14,408 nt of DNA from UBA4661 sp002405405 (GCA_036847245.1 DAIUAL010000074.1:1-14408), one strand, 5' to 3'; positions 6,453-14,344 are shown, numbered from the stretch's first letter. Notes: generated by a model not told the origin, from the sequence alone. Program-made: numbers and translations.

Positions 6453-9155
6453 TTAGTCCTTGTTCAGACTATTGATGGTTTTGGTAGCTTCTGTTTTAAA
6501 GTGATTGTATTCTTTTATGGGAGCTTTGTACTGCACCTCGACACCTAATGCTTTGAAATGCTTCATAGCACATTTGATTTTATAGACTTCACTTTCTGTG
6601 AGTGCTTTTTTGTCGTTGATGTCATTTGTACCTTTGGTTTCGACAACGAAATAAAATTCGCTCTGACTACCTGTCTGTAAGCTCTTGCGTTTCATCACCA
6701 AACCAAAGTCGGGTTCATATTCTCCGATAGGCGTTTTGATTTTATAATAACTTGGAAGTTTCAGAAAGCATACTATTTCGTCATCAAGATCGGCAGTTTT
6801 TGCAAACCATCGTTCCACCTCGCTATCCACAAGCACTTTATCGAAGACACCTCTCTTGGGTGTATCCTCGTAGGCTTGCGGAGCAATGTTTTTTACATAT
6901 TTATCGATTGTGAATTGAAATTCTTCGACTGTTGTATTGTATTTAAGTCCTCGTATTATATTAGATATTTTGACATTGCTTATAATGGATGCGGCTTTGT
7001 GAATGAACTGTGGCGGGTTTTTGACACATTGGTCGTAGTTGGTAATTCCTTGGACAATTTTAAAAACTGTCGAGTAACTTAATCCTGTGTTTTCGCTTAA
7101 TTCTTCCACCAAATCTAATGGTGTAAATTTACCTTTGAGAGCATAGGATGCTGTTCCACCGAAACCAGTTTTGACACCCTCTTCGGTAATTTCTCCGATA
7201 GAGCGACTACTCACTTCTGCCACATAATCGGCAATCGCTATGTTGTTGATTTGCGCCACCGATTTTTCAATCAGATTTTCTTCGTGGAAGGAAGTACTGT
7301 AATCTGTTTTCTTGGCTAATGCTTGCCAAAATCGCTTGAAAGCTCCATCAATCGGCTCACTTGTATTGCGTTTAAAATGAACTTCATTTTGCGGTTTGCC
7401 TTTATGTGTATGCGTAAGCACTGTGCCTGCTTTGGCTGATCCATACACCTCTTTAATTTCTTCCTGATACTGCTTGACAAAGGTCTCGTATGTTTCATTG
7501 GGAATAACGGTCAGTTGGTTGATACGGTCTGCATCTTCTCCATGCAAAGCATCATACTTTCTATGTCCGTCTTGATTCACGCAAATTCTCAACCCTCTGC
7601 CAATCTCTTGACGTTTGCGAATTTCAGAAAACGCCGTGTTGAGCGTTGCGATATTAAAGACATTGGGATTATCCCAACCAACACCCAAAGCAGAATGCGA
7701 AAAAATAAACTGAACGGGGTTTGATAGAGTAAGAAGCTCTTCTTTACCTTTTAAGATAAGCTCGTAAATCTTCTTTTGCTCTTTTTGTCCACCTTCGTTG
7801 TCAGCAAATTCTCCACTCGTTTTTTGAGCAAAATAATACCCCTGAATTTGGTTGATGTAGTCATCTGTTGGTTGTCTGCCTTCATTCATTTGGGCATACA
7901 CCATCTTGTATTTTTCAACGAAAAGGTCTTTGATAATGGGCGTTTCGCCCATGTAATTGGCAACTTTATCAATGAAAATAAGCGAGAGACACTTGATGCC
8001 ATGTTGTGCTAATTTTTGTGTTTTTTCAAAATGTCTGCGGATAAGCCATTCCAATTGCAAAGCCCAAATACTTTGGATGCTCCCTGCGATTTGTCTTTCT
8101 TCTATGATGACACCATTAGAAAATTTGACATACCACTTACCCGTTGTCAAACTCTTATTGATACGCTCAATTTTGTAATTCAAGTAGCTTGGATTGTTTG
8201 TTTTTTCACCCAAATTATCGTCTTTTTTAAGCCAGTTTGTTTCTTCAAACACAAATTTTCCACTTTTCAGTTTCCATGCTTTCAGTTTAGCTTTCGGATC
8301 ACCTTTTCCGTTTTGCGTTTGAGTGAGTTCAATTTTGATCGTGGCTTCATCATTTTTTTCTGTAACGGTCAAGAGTTCGATTTTCTTTACTAATCCCTGC
8401 TTATAACTGTCATACGGTGTGAGGCGATACACTAAGTTTTTCAGTACCTTGTGCGTAGCCGAGTACCGAAGTTTGCAGAGCGGATTGAGTTTTGCTATTT
8501 GTTTGATGGAGTTTTCTGTATCCATTCCCTCTTGCGGTTCGTCCATGATGATGATTGGATTTGTTTTTCCGATTGCATCAATGAAAGGGATATTGGCAAA
8601 CAAATCTTCTCGTTGTGCTTGATTCAAAATTTTATCGTCTGAATTAAACGAAGCAAGTGTCATGACCATGACCTGCGGGTGCTGTTCTTCAATAAAGTTC
8701 GTTACTTTATTCAGTCGCTTACTGTCATACTCAAATGCTTTCGGCGTGAATCCGTAGATATTTTCAAGTTGCTTATCAAAAATTTTAAAGGCACTCAAAA
8801 CGCCTTGTCTGATTGCAACCGAAGGAACAAGAATGATGAACTTGGTAAAGCCATAATGCTTGTATAGTTCATAAATGGTTTTGATATACACGAGCGTTTT
8901 GCCTGTACCCGTTTCCATTTCTATGCAAAGATCATTATCTGACGAAAGTCCGGCAATTTCTTCGGCAATGCCATTTTCAGTCAGAACACCTTTTATATTC
9001 TCTTCGATTTGTTCTACTGTCAGGTTGCAAACATTAGAGCGGATGCCCTCAATGCAAGCATTATCATATGTATTTTTCTCCGTACCATCAAAGACTTTCA
9101 AGACTGATTGTATGGCAAGTTCTTGGTATGGTAAATTTTCTAATTTTAGCTCCAT
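6453..9155 (-). CDS. res: Type III restriction-modification system, restriction subunit (SF2 helicase/ATPase plus nuclease)
   Basis: Res subunits use ATP to move along DNA from a Mod-bound unmethylated site and cut after meeting a second complex. In this 900-residue protein an LPYQ element (8-11) is followed by Walker A ETGTGKT (81-87), motif II DEPQ (205-208), motif III SAT (232-234), motif V in SALGVGWDNPNVF (488-500) and motif VI RQEIGRGLR (515-523). DEPQ in place of DEAD/DEAH, with the following EGMD, is characteristic of type III Res proteins. The C-terminal nuclease domain shows the PD-(D/E)xK pattern: P815-D816 and E839-T-K841 in VVETKG. All essential motifs are intact, so the enzyme should be functional. 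Length is slightly below EcoP15I Res (about 970). The ATG at 9153-9155 is preceded by AAAGGAT about 11 bases upstream, the only plausible Shine-Dalgarno among the genes checked here. It is transcribed before mod, opposite to the usual mod-res order. Two sampled 60-base lines (6601, 8161) contain 21 and 19 G+C. Confidence 0.96.
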   Translation of the reverse strand: MELKLENLPYQELAIQSVLKVFDGTEKNTYDNACIEGIRSNVCNLTVEQIEENIKGVLTENGIAEEIAGLSSDNDLCIEMETGTGKTLVYIKTIYELYKHYGFTKFIILVPSVAIRQGVLSAFKIFDKQLENIYGFTPKAFEYDSKRLNKVTNFIEEQHPQVMVMTLASFNSDDKILNQAQREDLFANIPFIDAIGKTNPIIIMDEPQEGMDTENSIKQIAKLNPLCKLRYSATHKVLKNLVYRLTPYDSYKQGLVKKIELLTVTEKNDEATIKIELTQTQNGKGDPKAKLKAWKLKSGKFVFEETNWLKKDDNLGEKTNNPSYLNYKIERINKSLTTGKWYVKFSNGVIIEERQIAGSIQSIWALQLEWLIRRHFEKTQKLAQHGIKCLSLIFIDKVANYMGETPIIKDLFVEKYKMVYAQMNEGRQPTDDYINQIQGYYFAQKTSGEFADNEGGQKEQKKIYELILKGKEELLTLSNPVQFIFSHSALGVGWDNPNVFNIATLNTAFSEIRKRQEIGRGLRICVNQDGHRKYDALHGEDADRINQLTVIPNETYETFVKQYQEEIKEVYGSAKAGTVLTHTHKGKPQNEVHFKRNTSEPIDGAFKRFWQALAKKTDYSTSFHEENLIEKSVAQINNIAIADYVAEVSSRSIGEITEEGVKTGFGGTASYALKGKFTPLDLVEELSENTGLSYSTVFKIVQGITNYDQCVKNPPQFIHKAASIISNVKISNIIRGLKYNTTVEEFQFTIDKYVKNIAPQAYEDTPKRGVFDKVLVDSEVERWFAKTADLDDEIVCFLKLPSYYKIKTPIGEYEPDFGLVMKRKSLQTGSQSEFYFVVETKGTNDINDKKALTESEVYKIKCAMKHFKALGVEVQYKAPIKEYNHFKTEATKTINSLNKD

Positions 9156-9286
9156 TGCTACGTATATCCTTTGGGGTTATTCAGGGCAAGAAAAGTCCCT
9201 ATAGAGAAGGCAGTGAACCTAAAGGCGCAAACATATAATGTTCGCATTCTCCTTAGTCTCCGTATGCTTGACAAAACTACAATAGA

Positions 9287-9306
9287 ACAATGGATTATAC
9301 CATTGT
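9287..9306. promoter_or_regulatory. Perfect 7-base inverted repeat enclosing the candidate res -10 box (operator candidate)
   Basis: ACAATGG at 9287-9293 and CCATTGT at 9300-9306 are perfect inverted copies, and the six bases between them are exactly the TATAAT box on the minus strand. A dimeric repressor bound here would cover the promoter. No regulator gene is present in the cassette, so the binding protein would have to be encoded elsewhere. Without a T-run it is not a good terminator. The repeat is seen; operator function is inference. Confidence 0.4.
9294..9302 (-). promoter_or_regulatory. Candidate extended -10 promoter for the res-mod cassette
   Basis: On the minus strand TGG precedes a perfect TATAAT (9299 down to 9294), giving the extended -10 pattern TGnTATAAT. 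The hexamer 17 bases upstream is CAACTT, a poor -35 match, as is common for extended -10 promoters. Initiation would fall near 9287 and give a leader of about 130 bases before the res ATG. If the host uses the Bacteroidota-type -7 element (TAnnTTTG), TATGTTTG nearer to res at about 9228-9235 is an alternative. Both are inferred from motif matches only. Confidence 0.4.
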
Positions 9307-9456
9307 CGAACGATATAAGTTGAGAAGAAAGCTAACGGCGATCATCGGCAATGGTTGATATTCTCTACGCAATCATCAATACGGTATCTGCTGGCAAACT
9401 GCCTACTATCATTTTCGGAAGAAGATCACATACCTTGCTCTTCCAAACAGAGGATG

Positions 9457-10674
9457 TTATGGTATTCTCTCCCCTTTCTTTTCACCTCGTAGATTCAGCA
9501 CATACACAGCTACAAAAATTCCCCCCGCCAAAAGAAGAACTGCCGACATCGAAATACTCGAAGCAAGCCAACCACCCATCAATGGTCCCGTTAAACTTCC
9601 CACAAATTGCGCACTCGAAGCAATACTCATCATACCTCCGCGTATCTCTTGACGTACTTGCTTGCCAATAGCCGCATAGAGTGCAGGAAGCATTGCCCCC
9701 GAAAAAAATCCTAGCACAATCCGTAGAGCACACACCGGCTCGAAGCGTGGTAAAAAACAATGTGTCGCAATGGCAAGAGCAGTCCATGGAAGCGTATGGC
9801 TCAAAACATCATGATACCCTTTGCGGTCATTGCGTTTGCCCCAAAGTGGTGCAACAATGATATTCAGCACGCCAACAATTCCCGCCATGATACCCGTAAT
9901 GGTTGCCAACAAATGCTTTGGTGCAGACAGCGATTCCAAATAAAATGGAAGAATCGGTTGCGGAAGCATGAGCCCTGTTTGCACAAGGATAATCATGCCA
10001 TACACACGGCGTAGTGCTGGTTCGCGCCATGCAAGTTGAAGATTGGAGAATAGTGAAATCTTTTCGGAACGTTCTTGCGGTGTTTGAACATCGCGCAAGA
10101 AAAAGACAACAATAACAGAGCTAATCGCACATAATGATGCTACGATCAGAAATAGAGGGCGCACACCAACGGTATCGGTTAGCACGCCACCCACAAGCGG
10201 ACCAATCACGATTCCCGAAGAAATCGAGGTTTGCAAAACACCCATCGCATAGCCGGCAAAGCGTGGTGGTGTTGTAGCAGCAGTCAGTGAAATGCCTGCC
10301 GCAATAAATCCGCTCATGCCCCCTTGTAGCATTCGTGCAAAAAATAATTGTTCAACATTTTGCACAAAACCCATGAGTGCTGTCGAAATGGTCAAACCAA
10401 TAATAGCACGAACGATCATCATTTTACGTCCGTATTTATCCCCTAATACACCAAAGATCGGTACAGTAATAATTGCCACAAAAAATGGTCCTGCATAGAC
10501 CAAACCGCTCCATTTCTGCGCCAATGCCAGATCGGTAATACCAAGTTCACGGATATACAAAGGCAAGAATGGCAAACATGCATACATCCCGATCATAGCG
10601 ACAAACTGCGCAATCCACAGCATCGCAACATTGCGTCGCCATGAGAATTCTATCGGTACTTCGGATGTAGGCAT
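9457..10674 (-). CDS. MFS transporter, DHA1 / MdtG-like multidrug efflux family
   Basis: This is a 405-residue inner-membrane proton-driven exporter of the major facilitator superfamily with about 12 predicted membrane segments. Motif A GVLGDKYGRK (75-84) lies between helices 2 and 3, motif B RMLQGGMSGF is at 114-123, and the antiporter motif C occurs as SGIVIGPLVGG (153-163). The start region, LPFLPLYIRELGI followed by WSGLVY (about 34-60), resembles MdtG-like drug exporters. Motif C supports an export rather than import role; the substrate is unknown. It is the last gene of a three-gene minus-strand run, starting 10 bases after the ftsY stop, so it is probably co-transcribed with ftsY. That pairing need not reflect a shared function. 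Base composition is similar to ftsY (29/60 G+C in line 10201), unlike the neighbouring res gene, so it belongs to the host flank. Confidence 0.9.
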   Translation of the reverse strand: MPTSEVPIEFSWRRNVAMLWIAQFVAMIGMYACLPFLPLYIRELGITDLALAQKWSGLVYAGPFFVAIITVPIFGVLGDKYGRKMMIVRAIIGLTISTALMGFVQNVEQLFFARMLQGGMSGFIAAGISLTAATTPPRFAGYAMGVLQTSISSGIVIGPLVGGVLTDTVGVRPLFLIVASLCAISSVIVVFFLRDVQTPQERSEKISLFSNLQLAWREPALRRVYGMIILVQTGLMLPQPILPFYLESLSAPKHLLATITGIMAGIVGVLNIIVAPLWGKRNDRKGYHDVLSHTLPWTALAIATHCFLPRFEPVCALRIVLGFFSGAMLPALYAAIGKQVRQEIRGGMMSIASSAQFVGSLTGPLMGGWLASSISMSAVLLLAGGIFVAVYVLNLRGEKKGERIP

Positions 10675-10684
10675 GGGTGAGAAA

Positions 10685-11776
10685 TTACTCGACAGGAATA
10701 AGTGCTTTCTCTTGGAAGAGAGCTACGGCAAACGCCATGGGGTCGAAAGGTTGTAAGTCGTCGATTTTCTCGCCGACACCAATATAGCGAACGGGAATAT
10801 TTAACTCGGCGGCAATAGCAATGACCACACCACCTTTGGCAGTACCATCGAGTTTAGTGAGAATAAGCCCGGTAATTGGCGATACTTTCGCAAACTCTTT
10901 TGCTTGTTGAATTGCATTTTGCCCGGTGGTTGCATCCAAAACAAGAAAGACTTCATCGGGTGCCGATTGCTTGACTTTCTTCATGACACGAGAAATTTTC
11001 TCAAGTTCTTGCATCAGCCCTGTTTTGTTGTGCAAACGTCCTGCTGTATCGATAATCACGACATCAGCGGAGCGACTTTCTGCCGCTTTCAGTGTGTCGA
11101 AGGCTACCGCCGCAGGATCAGCACCATGACCTTGCATGATGATTTCAACATCAGCACGTTGTGCCCACACTTCCAGTTGCTCATTAGCAGCTGCACGAAA
11201 TGTATCCGCTGCACCAATAATCACGCGTTTTCCGGCAGTTTTATAATTCTTAGCAAGTTTGCCGATACTTGTTGTTTTACCGACACCATTCACACCGACC
11301 ACCATCAGAACAAACGGTGATGCGGTATGATCCGTACGATATGTGCGATCAATTTCTGCCGATGGCGATGTGCCGAGAATCGTAACAATTTCTTCTTGGA
11401 TCAACTCATACACTTCTTGTACATTTTGAAATCCCTGCTTACGAATACGCGTTCGCAATGCCGCAATGATACGATTGGTTGTTTTCACACCGACATCAGC
11501 AGTAATCAGCACTTCTTCGATATCGGCAATAAGCGACTCATCTATTTTTCTGCCGGGTAGAAGAACCGCAGCAAGCCGATTCACGAGTGTTTCACGGGTT
11601 TTACTTAACCCTTCTTTTAGCCGCTCAAAACCTAAGGTTTCGTTGATAGTTTCTTTTACCGACTCTGTCGCTGATGAAATAGCATTACTTGTTGCTGTTG
11701 TCACCTGCTCCGTTACTGCAGAAATTTTTTCAGAAACACTCGACAGCTTTTTCTTAAACGAATCAAATAAAGACAT
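10685..11776 (-). CDS. ftsY: Signal recognition particle receptor FtsY
   Basis: FtsY is the GTPase at the inner membrane that docks ribosome-SRP complexes and hands nascent membrane proteins to the translocon. The 363-residue protein begins MSLFDSFKKKL, a typical FtsY amphipathic start; a longer open frame to 11857 would add 27 Cys/Ser-rich residues that overlap the upstream gene and lack homology, so I chose 11776. The N domain covers about 50-140. The G domain has G1 GVNGVGKT (161-168), DTFRAAA (191-197), G3 DTAGRLH (243-249), G4 TKLDGTAKGG (307-316) and the closing GVGEKIDDLQPF (333-344), all intact. The long acidic A domain of E. coli FtsY is absent, as in many bacteria; residues 1-45 are a short Ser/Thr/Lys helix-forming region. 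The start lies 5 bases after the sugar dehydrogenase stop. No Shine-Dalgarno is visible; translational coupling is possible. Confidence 0.97.
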   Translation of the reverse strand: MSLFDSFKKKLSSVSEKISAVTEQVTTATSNAISSATESVKETINETLGFERLKEGLSKTRETLVNRLAAVLLPGRKIDESLIADIEEVLITADVGVKTTNRIIAALRTRIRKQGFQNVQEVYELIQEEIVTILGTSPSAEIDRTYRTDHTASPFVLMVVGVNGVGKTTSIGKLAKNYKTAGKRVIIGAADTFRAAANEQLEVWAQRADVEIIMQGHGADPAAVAFDTLKAAESRSADVVIIDTAGRLHNKTGLMQELEKISRVMKKVKQSAPDEVFLVLDATTGQNAIQQAKEFAKVSPITGLILTKLDGTAKGGVVIAIAAELNIPVRYIGVGEKIDDLQPFDPMAFAVALFQEKALIPVE

Positions 11777-11781
11777 GGATA

Positions 11782-13392
11782 TTATCGATGAATCACGAAA
11801 GGAACAGTTGCCACAGCAGATTCTGCTGTACCAACTGCACGAGAAATTACACGACAAAAATACGCACCTTGCGGGAATTGAGCGGTCTCTAATGGTAAAG
11901 TATATTCACCGACACCATAGTGAGCAGGAATATGTCGTGAGAGAACAGAACCATCAGTCGAGCAAATTTCGAGGGTAATCGTTGCCTGATGATGCACCGA
12001 CAATCGCACATTGCTGACATGTTGAGTAGGGTTTGGTATGATATCTGCCGAAACCGGTGCAGGAGTGCTGCGACCCGATCCACCACGCTTAGTACCGGTT
12101 GTAGCTGTAGGACGAATGACAACAATAAATTGCGTAATATCATCGCTACCAACATAGAGATTACCACGCATGTCAGCGGCAACACCAACAGGACGTGCCC
12201 ATGCACGCCCATCACTTTCTTGGAAACCACTCACCATATCGCTGACAAAATTTGCGGTTGTGTCGGCATCATTATCGAAGTCGAGATAGATTACTTTATA
12301 CCCCGTGGGCGGTGTACGATTCCATGAGCCACGGAAGACGACAAATGCACCCCGCTGATATACTTCAGGAAAACTTGCATTCGAGAACTCGATTGCCATT
12401 GGTGCAGAGTGTGCTTGCACTAATGCTACAGGTGCTTTTACCATAGACTGAACTAATGCCGTGTCGCGCGCCGTAAGCGGAAGTAATGCTCTGTAGTCAT
12501 CATTGATATCATAACTCGAAAAGAATGAGCCCAAAGAATGTGCAATCGGATAACCATAAAAACCTCCATCGCGTACGATATCAATCCATTCCGGTGGAAT
12601 ATCATTGCCTTGCCAGTCGCTACCATTATTTGTTGCCCACAAACGACCGGTGCGTGGGTGCAATGCCATGCCTACGGCATTTCGTACACCGGTAGCAAAG
12701 ACACGCCGTCCGGTACCATTATCATTCCATTCTTCAATCAGGGCACGACTAAAATCTCGTTCACCGGGATTTTGCGAACGACAGACATTACACAATGATC
12801 CAATCGAGAGGTACATTTTTCTGCGTGGAGAGTCAAACACAATAGTACGTGTTCGATGTCCTCCACCGGGTTGCGGTGCACCCTCAGCAATATTCGCAAT
12901 GAAGGTTGAGCGTGTCTCGTAGATACCGTCACGGTTTGCATCGTCAAGTTTGATAATACTCCGTTCCAATGCGGCATACAGCGAACCCCGATAAAATTTT
13001 AAGTCATGAATACCGTTAAGGTTATTTGCAACAATGATAGCAGTATCGGCAATACCATCACGATTACGATCGGGTAATGCAAGAATGGTTCCACTATTCA
13101 TATTTGCTACATGAAGTACACTATCCGGACTCCATGTGAAAAAGCGTGCTTTATTAAGCAATGAGCCGGCGTAAAAAATCTGTGCCGTGTATCCCTGAGG
13201 AATAGTCAGCGAGCGACTATCAGGAAATGCAGCCCGAAATTGTGGTGCAACAGCAATTCGTTGTACCTGCGTCGGTAGTGAACGTACAGGTGTCATATTC
13301 GGTACTTGAGCGGAGGATTTCGATTTCTGTTGTGCACGGGCAACTGAGAACAACAGACAGACACTAATCAAAAGAAGAAGAATATGACGCAT
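11782..13392 (-). CDS. Secreted PQQ-type glucose/sorbosone dehydrogenase-like beta-propeller protein with type IX sorting domain
   Basis: The 536-residue protein starts with a clear signal peptide (about 1-20, cleavage after ARA). Residues about 62-427 form a beta-propeller of the soluble glucose / L-sorbosone dehydrogenase family: GGGHRTRTIVFD (176-187), SIGSLCNVC (196-204), QAHSAPMAIEF (326-336), FRGSWNRTPPTGY (353-365) and RPVGVAADMRGNLYVGSDD (400-418) are typical. Members oxidise sugars or other polyols with pyrroloquinoline quinone, but the substrate and even activity cannot be told from sequence. Several DxNxDG-like loops (108-113, 151-156) suggest Ca2+ binding. After a Gly/Ser/Thr/Pro linker (about 430-448), residues about 449-536 begin with IIPNPT and look like the C-terminal sorting domain of type IX secretion substrates, which directs export across the outer membrane and is then removed. 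No PQQ synthesis gene is in the window. It is first in a run with ftsY and the MFS gene. The alternative is a non-enzymatic binding propeller. Confidence 0.87.
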   Translation of the reverse strand: MRHILLLLISVCLLFSVARAQQKSKSSAQVPNMTPVRSLPTQVQRIAVAPQFRAAFPDSRSLTIPQGYTAQIFYAGSLLNKARFFTWSPDSVLHVANMNSGTILALPDRNRDGIADTAIIVANNLNGIHDLKFYRGSLYAALERSIIKLDDANRDGIYETRSTFIANIAEGAPQPGGGHRTRTIVFDSPRRKMYLSIGSLCNVCRSQNPGERDFSRALIEEWNDNGTGRRVFATGVRNAVGMALHPRTGRLWATNNGSDWQGNDIPPEWIDIVRDGGFYGYPIAHSLGSFFSSYDINDDYRALLPLTARDTALVQSMVKAPVALVQAHSAPMAIEFSNASFPEVYQRGAFVVFRGSWNRTPPTGYKVIYLDFDNDADTTANFVSDMVSGFQESDGRAWARPVGVAADMRGNLYVGSDDITQFIVVIRPTATTGTKRGGSGRSTPAPVSADIIPNPTQHVSNVRLSVHHQATITLEICSTDGSVLSRHIPAHYGVGEYTLPLETAQFPQGAYFCRVISRAVGTAESAVATVPFVIHR

Positions 13393-13485
13393 GGGGTTTT
13401 GTTAAAAGTTGTGAAAGAAATTGAGTCGTAATTTGCAATAGGAAAATCCTATGGGAAATTTCATAACTGTTTCAGCATCGGTTCG

Positions 13486-13493
13486 TATTTTTG
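13486..13493 (+). promoter_or_regulatory. Possible Bacteroidota-type -7 promoter element for ompH
   Basis: TATTTTTG fits the TAnnTTTG consensus of the Bacteroidota primary sigma factor and lies about 88 bases before the ompH start. I do not see a TTTG -33 box at the usual distance, so this is a weak call based on an 8-base match in AT-rich sequence. Confidence 0.22.
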
Positions 13494-13580
13494 CATTCGC
13501 TCTGAAGATATCAGCGCTCATTTCGCTGAAGTTTTCGATTGCAATTTCTCTTATTTTTTTCATTCACATTCTTTCGTTCT

Positions 13581-14138
13581 ATGTCCAAGTTTGTTCGTTC
13601 AGTTGTCATCGTGGCAACAGTGTTCTGCGGTATGGTTGCATTTTCGTCATCAGCAGTGGCACAACTTAAAATCGGTGTGGTAAATACACAAACCATCATT
13701 GCGCAATTACCGGAAGCTAAGAAAGCGGAAAGTCAGTTGCAAGAAATGAGTGGTAAAGTTCGTGATACTCTAGAAATCATGGGCAAAGAATTACAAGAAG
13801 CTTTTGAGCAATATCAAAAACAACAAGGCATGATGGCACCTGATGCAAAAACCAAGGAAGAAGATCGCATCAACAGTTTGAACAAACGCCGTCAAGAGTA
13901 TCAAGAAGAAAAACGCCAAGAACTTGCAAAAGTGCAAGAAATGCTTCTTGCACCAATCCGCAAACGTGTCAGCGAAGCAATCGAAGTTGTTGCAGGCAAT
14001 GAGAAATTGACGTTCATGATGGAAGCCGGTGCAATGTTATATGCCGACAAAGCAAGCGATTACACCTACAAAGTATTGGATCAGTTGAATCGTGGTACAA
14101 ACCCCGCTTCAACAACAACCAATGCGAAAAAGAAATAA
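13581..14138 (+). CDS. ompH: OmpH/Skp family periplasmic outer-membrane protein chaperone
   Basis: Skp/OmpH trimers hold unfolded outer-membrane proteins in the periplasm on their way to the BAM complex. The 185-residue product starting MSKFVRS has a good signal peptide with cleavage after AVA (27-28), leaving QLKIGVVNTQTIIAQLP, the typical OmpH beta-strand and first-helix start. Residues about 45-135 are a highly charged Glu/Lys/Gln-rich coiled coil (the tentacles), followed by a short closing strand LTFMMEAGAMLYAD (143-156) and the helix DYTYKVLDQLN, as in the family. The final residues are a Thr/Asn/Lys tail. An upstream in-frame ATG at 13539 would add 14 residues and spoil the signal peptide, so the start at 13581 is preferred. 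No Shine-Dalgarno is seen. The gene stands alone here, divergent from the dehydrogenase gene and followed by a strong terminator. OmpH often sits beside bamA; that cannot be seen in this window. Confidence 0.93.
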   Translation: MSKFVRSVVIVATVFCGMVAFSSSAVAQLKIGVVNTQTIIAQLPEAKKAESQLQEMSGKVRDTLEIMGKELQEAFEQYQKQQGMMAPDAKTKEEDRINSLNKRRQEYQEEKRQELAKVQEMLLAPIRKRVSEAIEVVAGNEKLTFMMEAGAMLYADKASDYTYKVLDQLNRGTNPASTTTNAKKK

Positions 14139-14163
14139 TCGTTTTGCTCACAAGCGATACTAG

Positions 14164-14199
14164 AAAAAAAGCCCTTGCATAATCTGCAAGGGCTTTTTT
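14164..14199. terminator. Bidirectional intrinsic terminator downstream of ompH
   Basis: GCCCTTGCA (14171-14179) and TGCAAGGGC (14185-14193) form a perfect 9-base-pair stem with a 5-base loop. Six T follow on the plus strand and seven A precede it, so the same hairpin also has a T-run for minus-strand transcripts. It would end ompH from the left and transcription from the tRNA side from the right. Confidence 0.95.
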
Positions 14200-14247
14200 A
14201 GTATACATTGACTGTATAGATGAAAAACTCTTCGAACTGCTTGAATG

Positions 14248-14266
14248 CTTGTTCGCAAGTTTTTTT
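14248..14266 (+). terminator. Weak second hairpin with T-run on the plus strand
   Basis: CTTG, loop TTCG, CAAG (14248-14259) is followed by seven T at 14260-14266. The 4-base-pair stem is short (one more G-T pair is possible), so it would be at most a backup to the main terminator, shielding the tRNA gene from antisense read-through. Confidence 0.3.
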
Positions 14267-14271
14267 CTTTG

Positions 14272-14344
<73 letters not shown>

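Larger units (their letters stand above)
9156..9456. other. Intergenic region between res start and the MFS gene end (301 bases)
   Basis: This gap lies between the start of res and the 3' end of the MFS transporter gene, both on the minus strand. It contains the candidate res promoter and a 7-base inverted repeat (9287-9306), a 29-codon open frame upstream of res (9158-9247) and the AAAGGAT ribosome site. The left-over part (about 9330-9456) shows only weak hairpins, GGCA/TGCC around 9394-9404 and GGAAGA/TCTTCC at 9417-9444, none followed by a T-run in the direction of MFS transcription, so I see no convincing MFS terminator. No conserved coding sequence or RNA gene is visible. It probably marks the right edge of the acquired restriction cassette. 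Confidence 0.6.

Noticed and set aside
9268..9300. Plus-strand TTGACA with downstream TTATAC as a promoter
   Set aside because: The spacing of 21 bases is too long, and no plus-strand gene follows.
9156..9456. Attachment sites, insertion-sequence ends or a CRISPR array at the cassette border
   Set aside because: I saw no matching direct repeats between 3719-3727 and this gap, no transposase or integrase and no regularly spaced repeats anywhere in the window.
9351..9671. 106-codon plus-strand frame at the end of the MFS gene
   Set aside because: Most of it is antisense to the MFS coding region and it resembles no known protein.
11777..11857. 27-residue upstream extension of FtsY
   Set aside because: It overlaps the end of the dehydrogenase gene, is Cys/Ser-rich and unlike FtsY; MSLFDSFKKK at 11776 is the typical start.
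13451..13669. 72-codon hydrophobic frame over the ompH start
   Set aside because: It overlaps the ompH signal-peptide region in another frame and its hydrophobic look comes from T-rich leader sequence.
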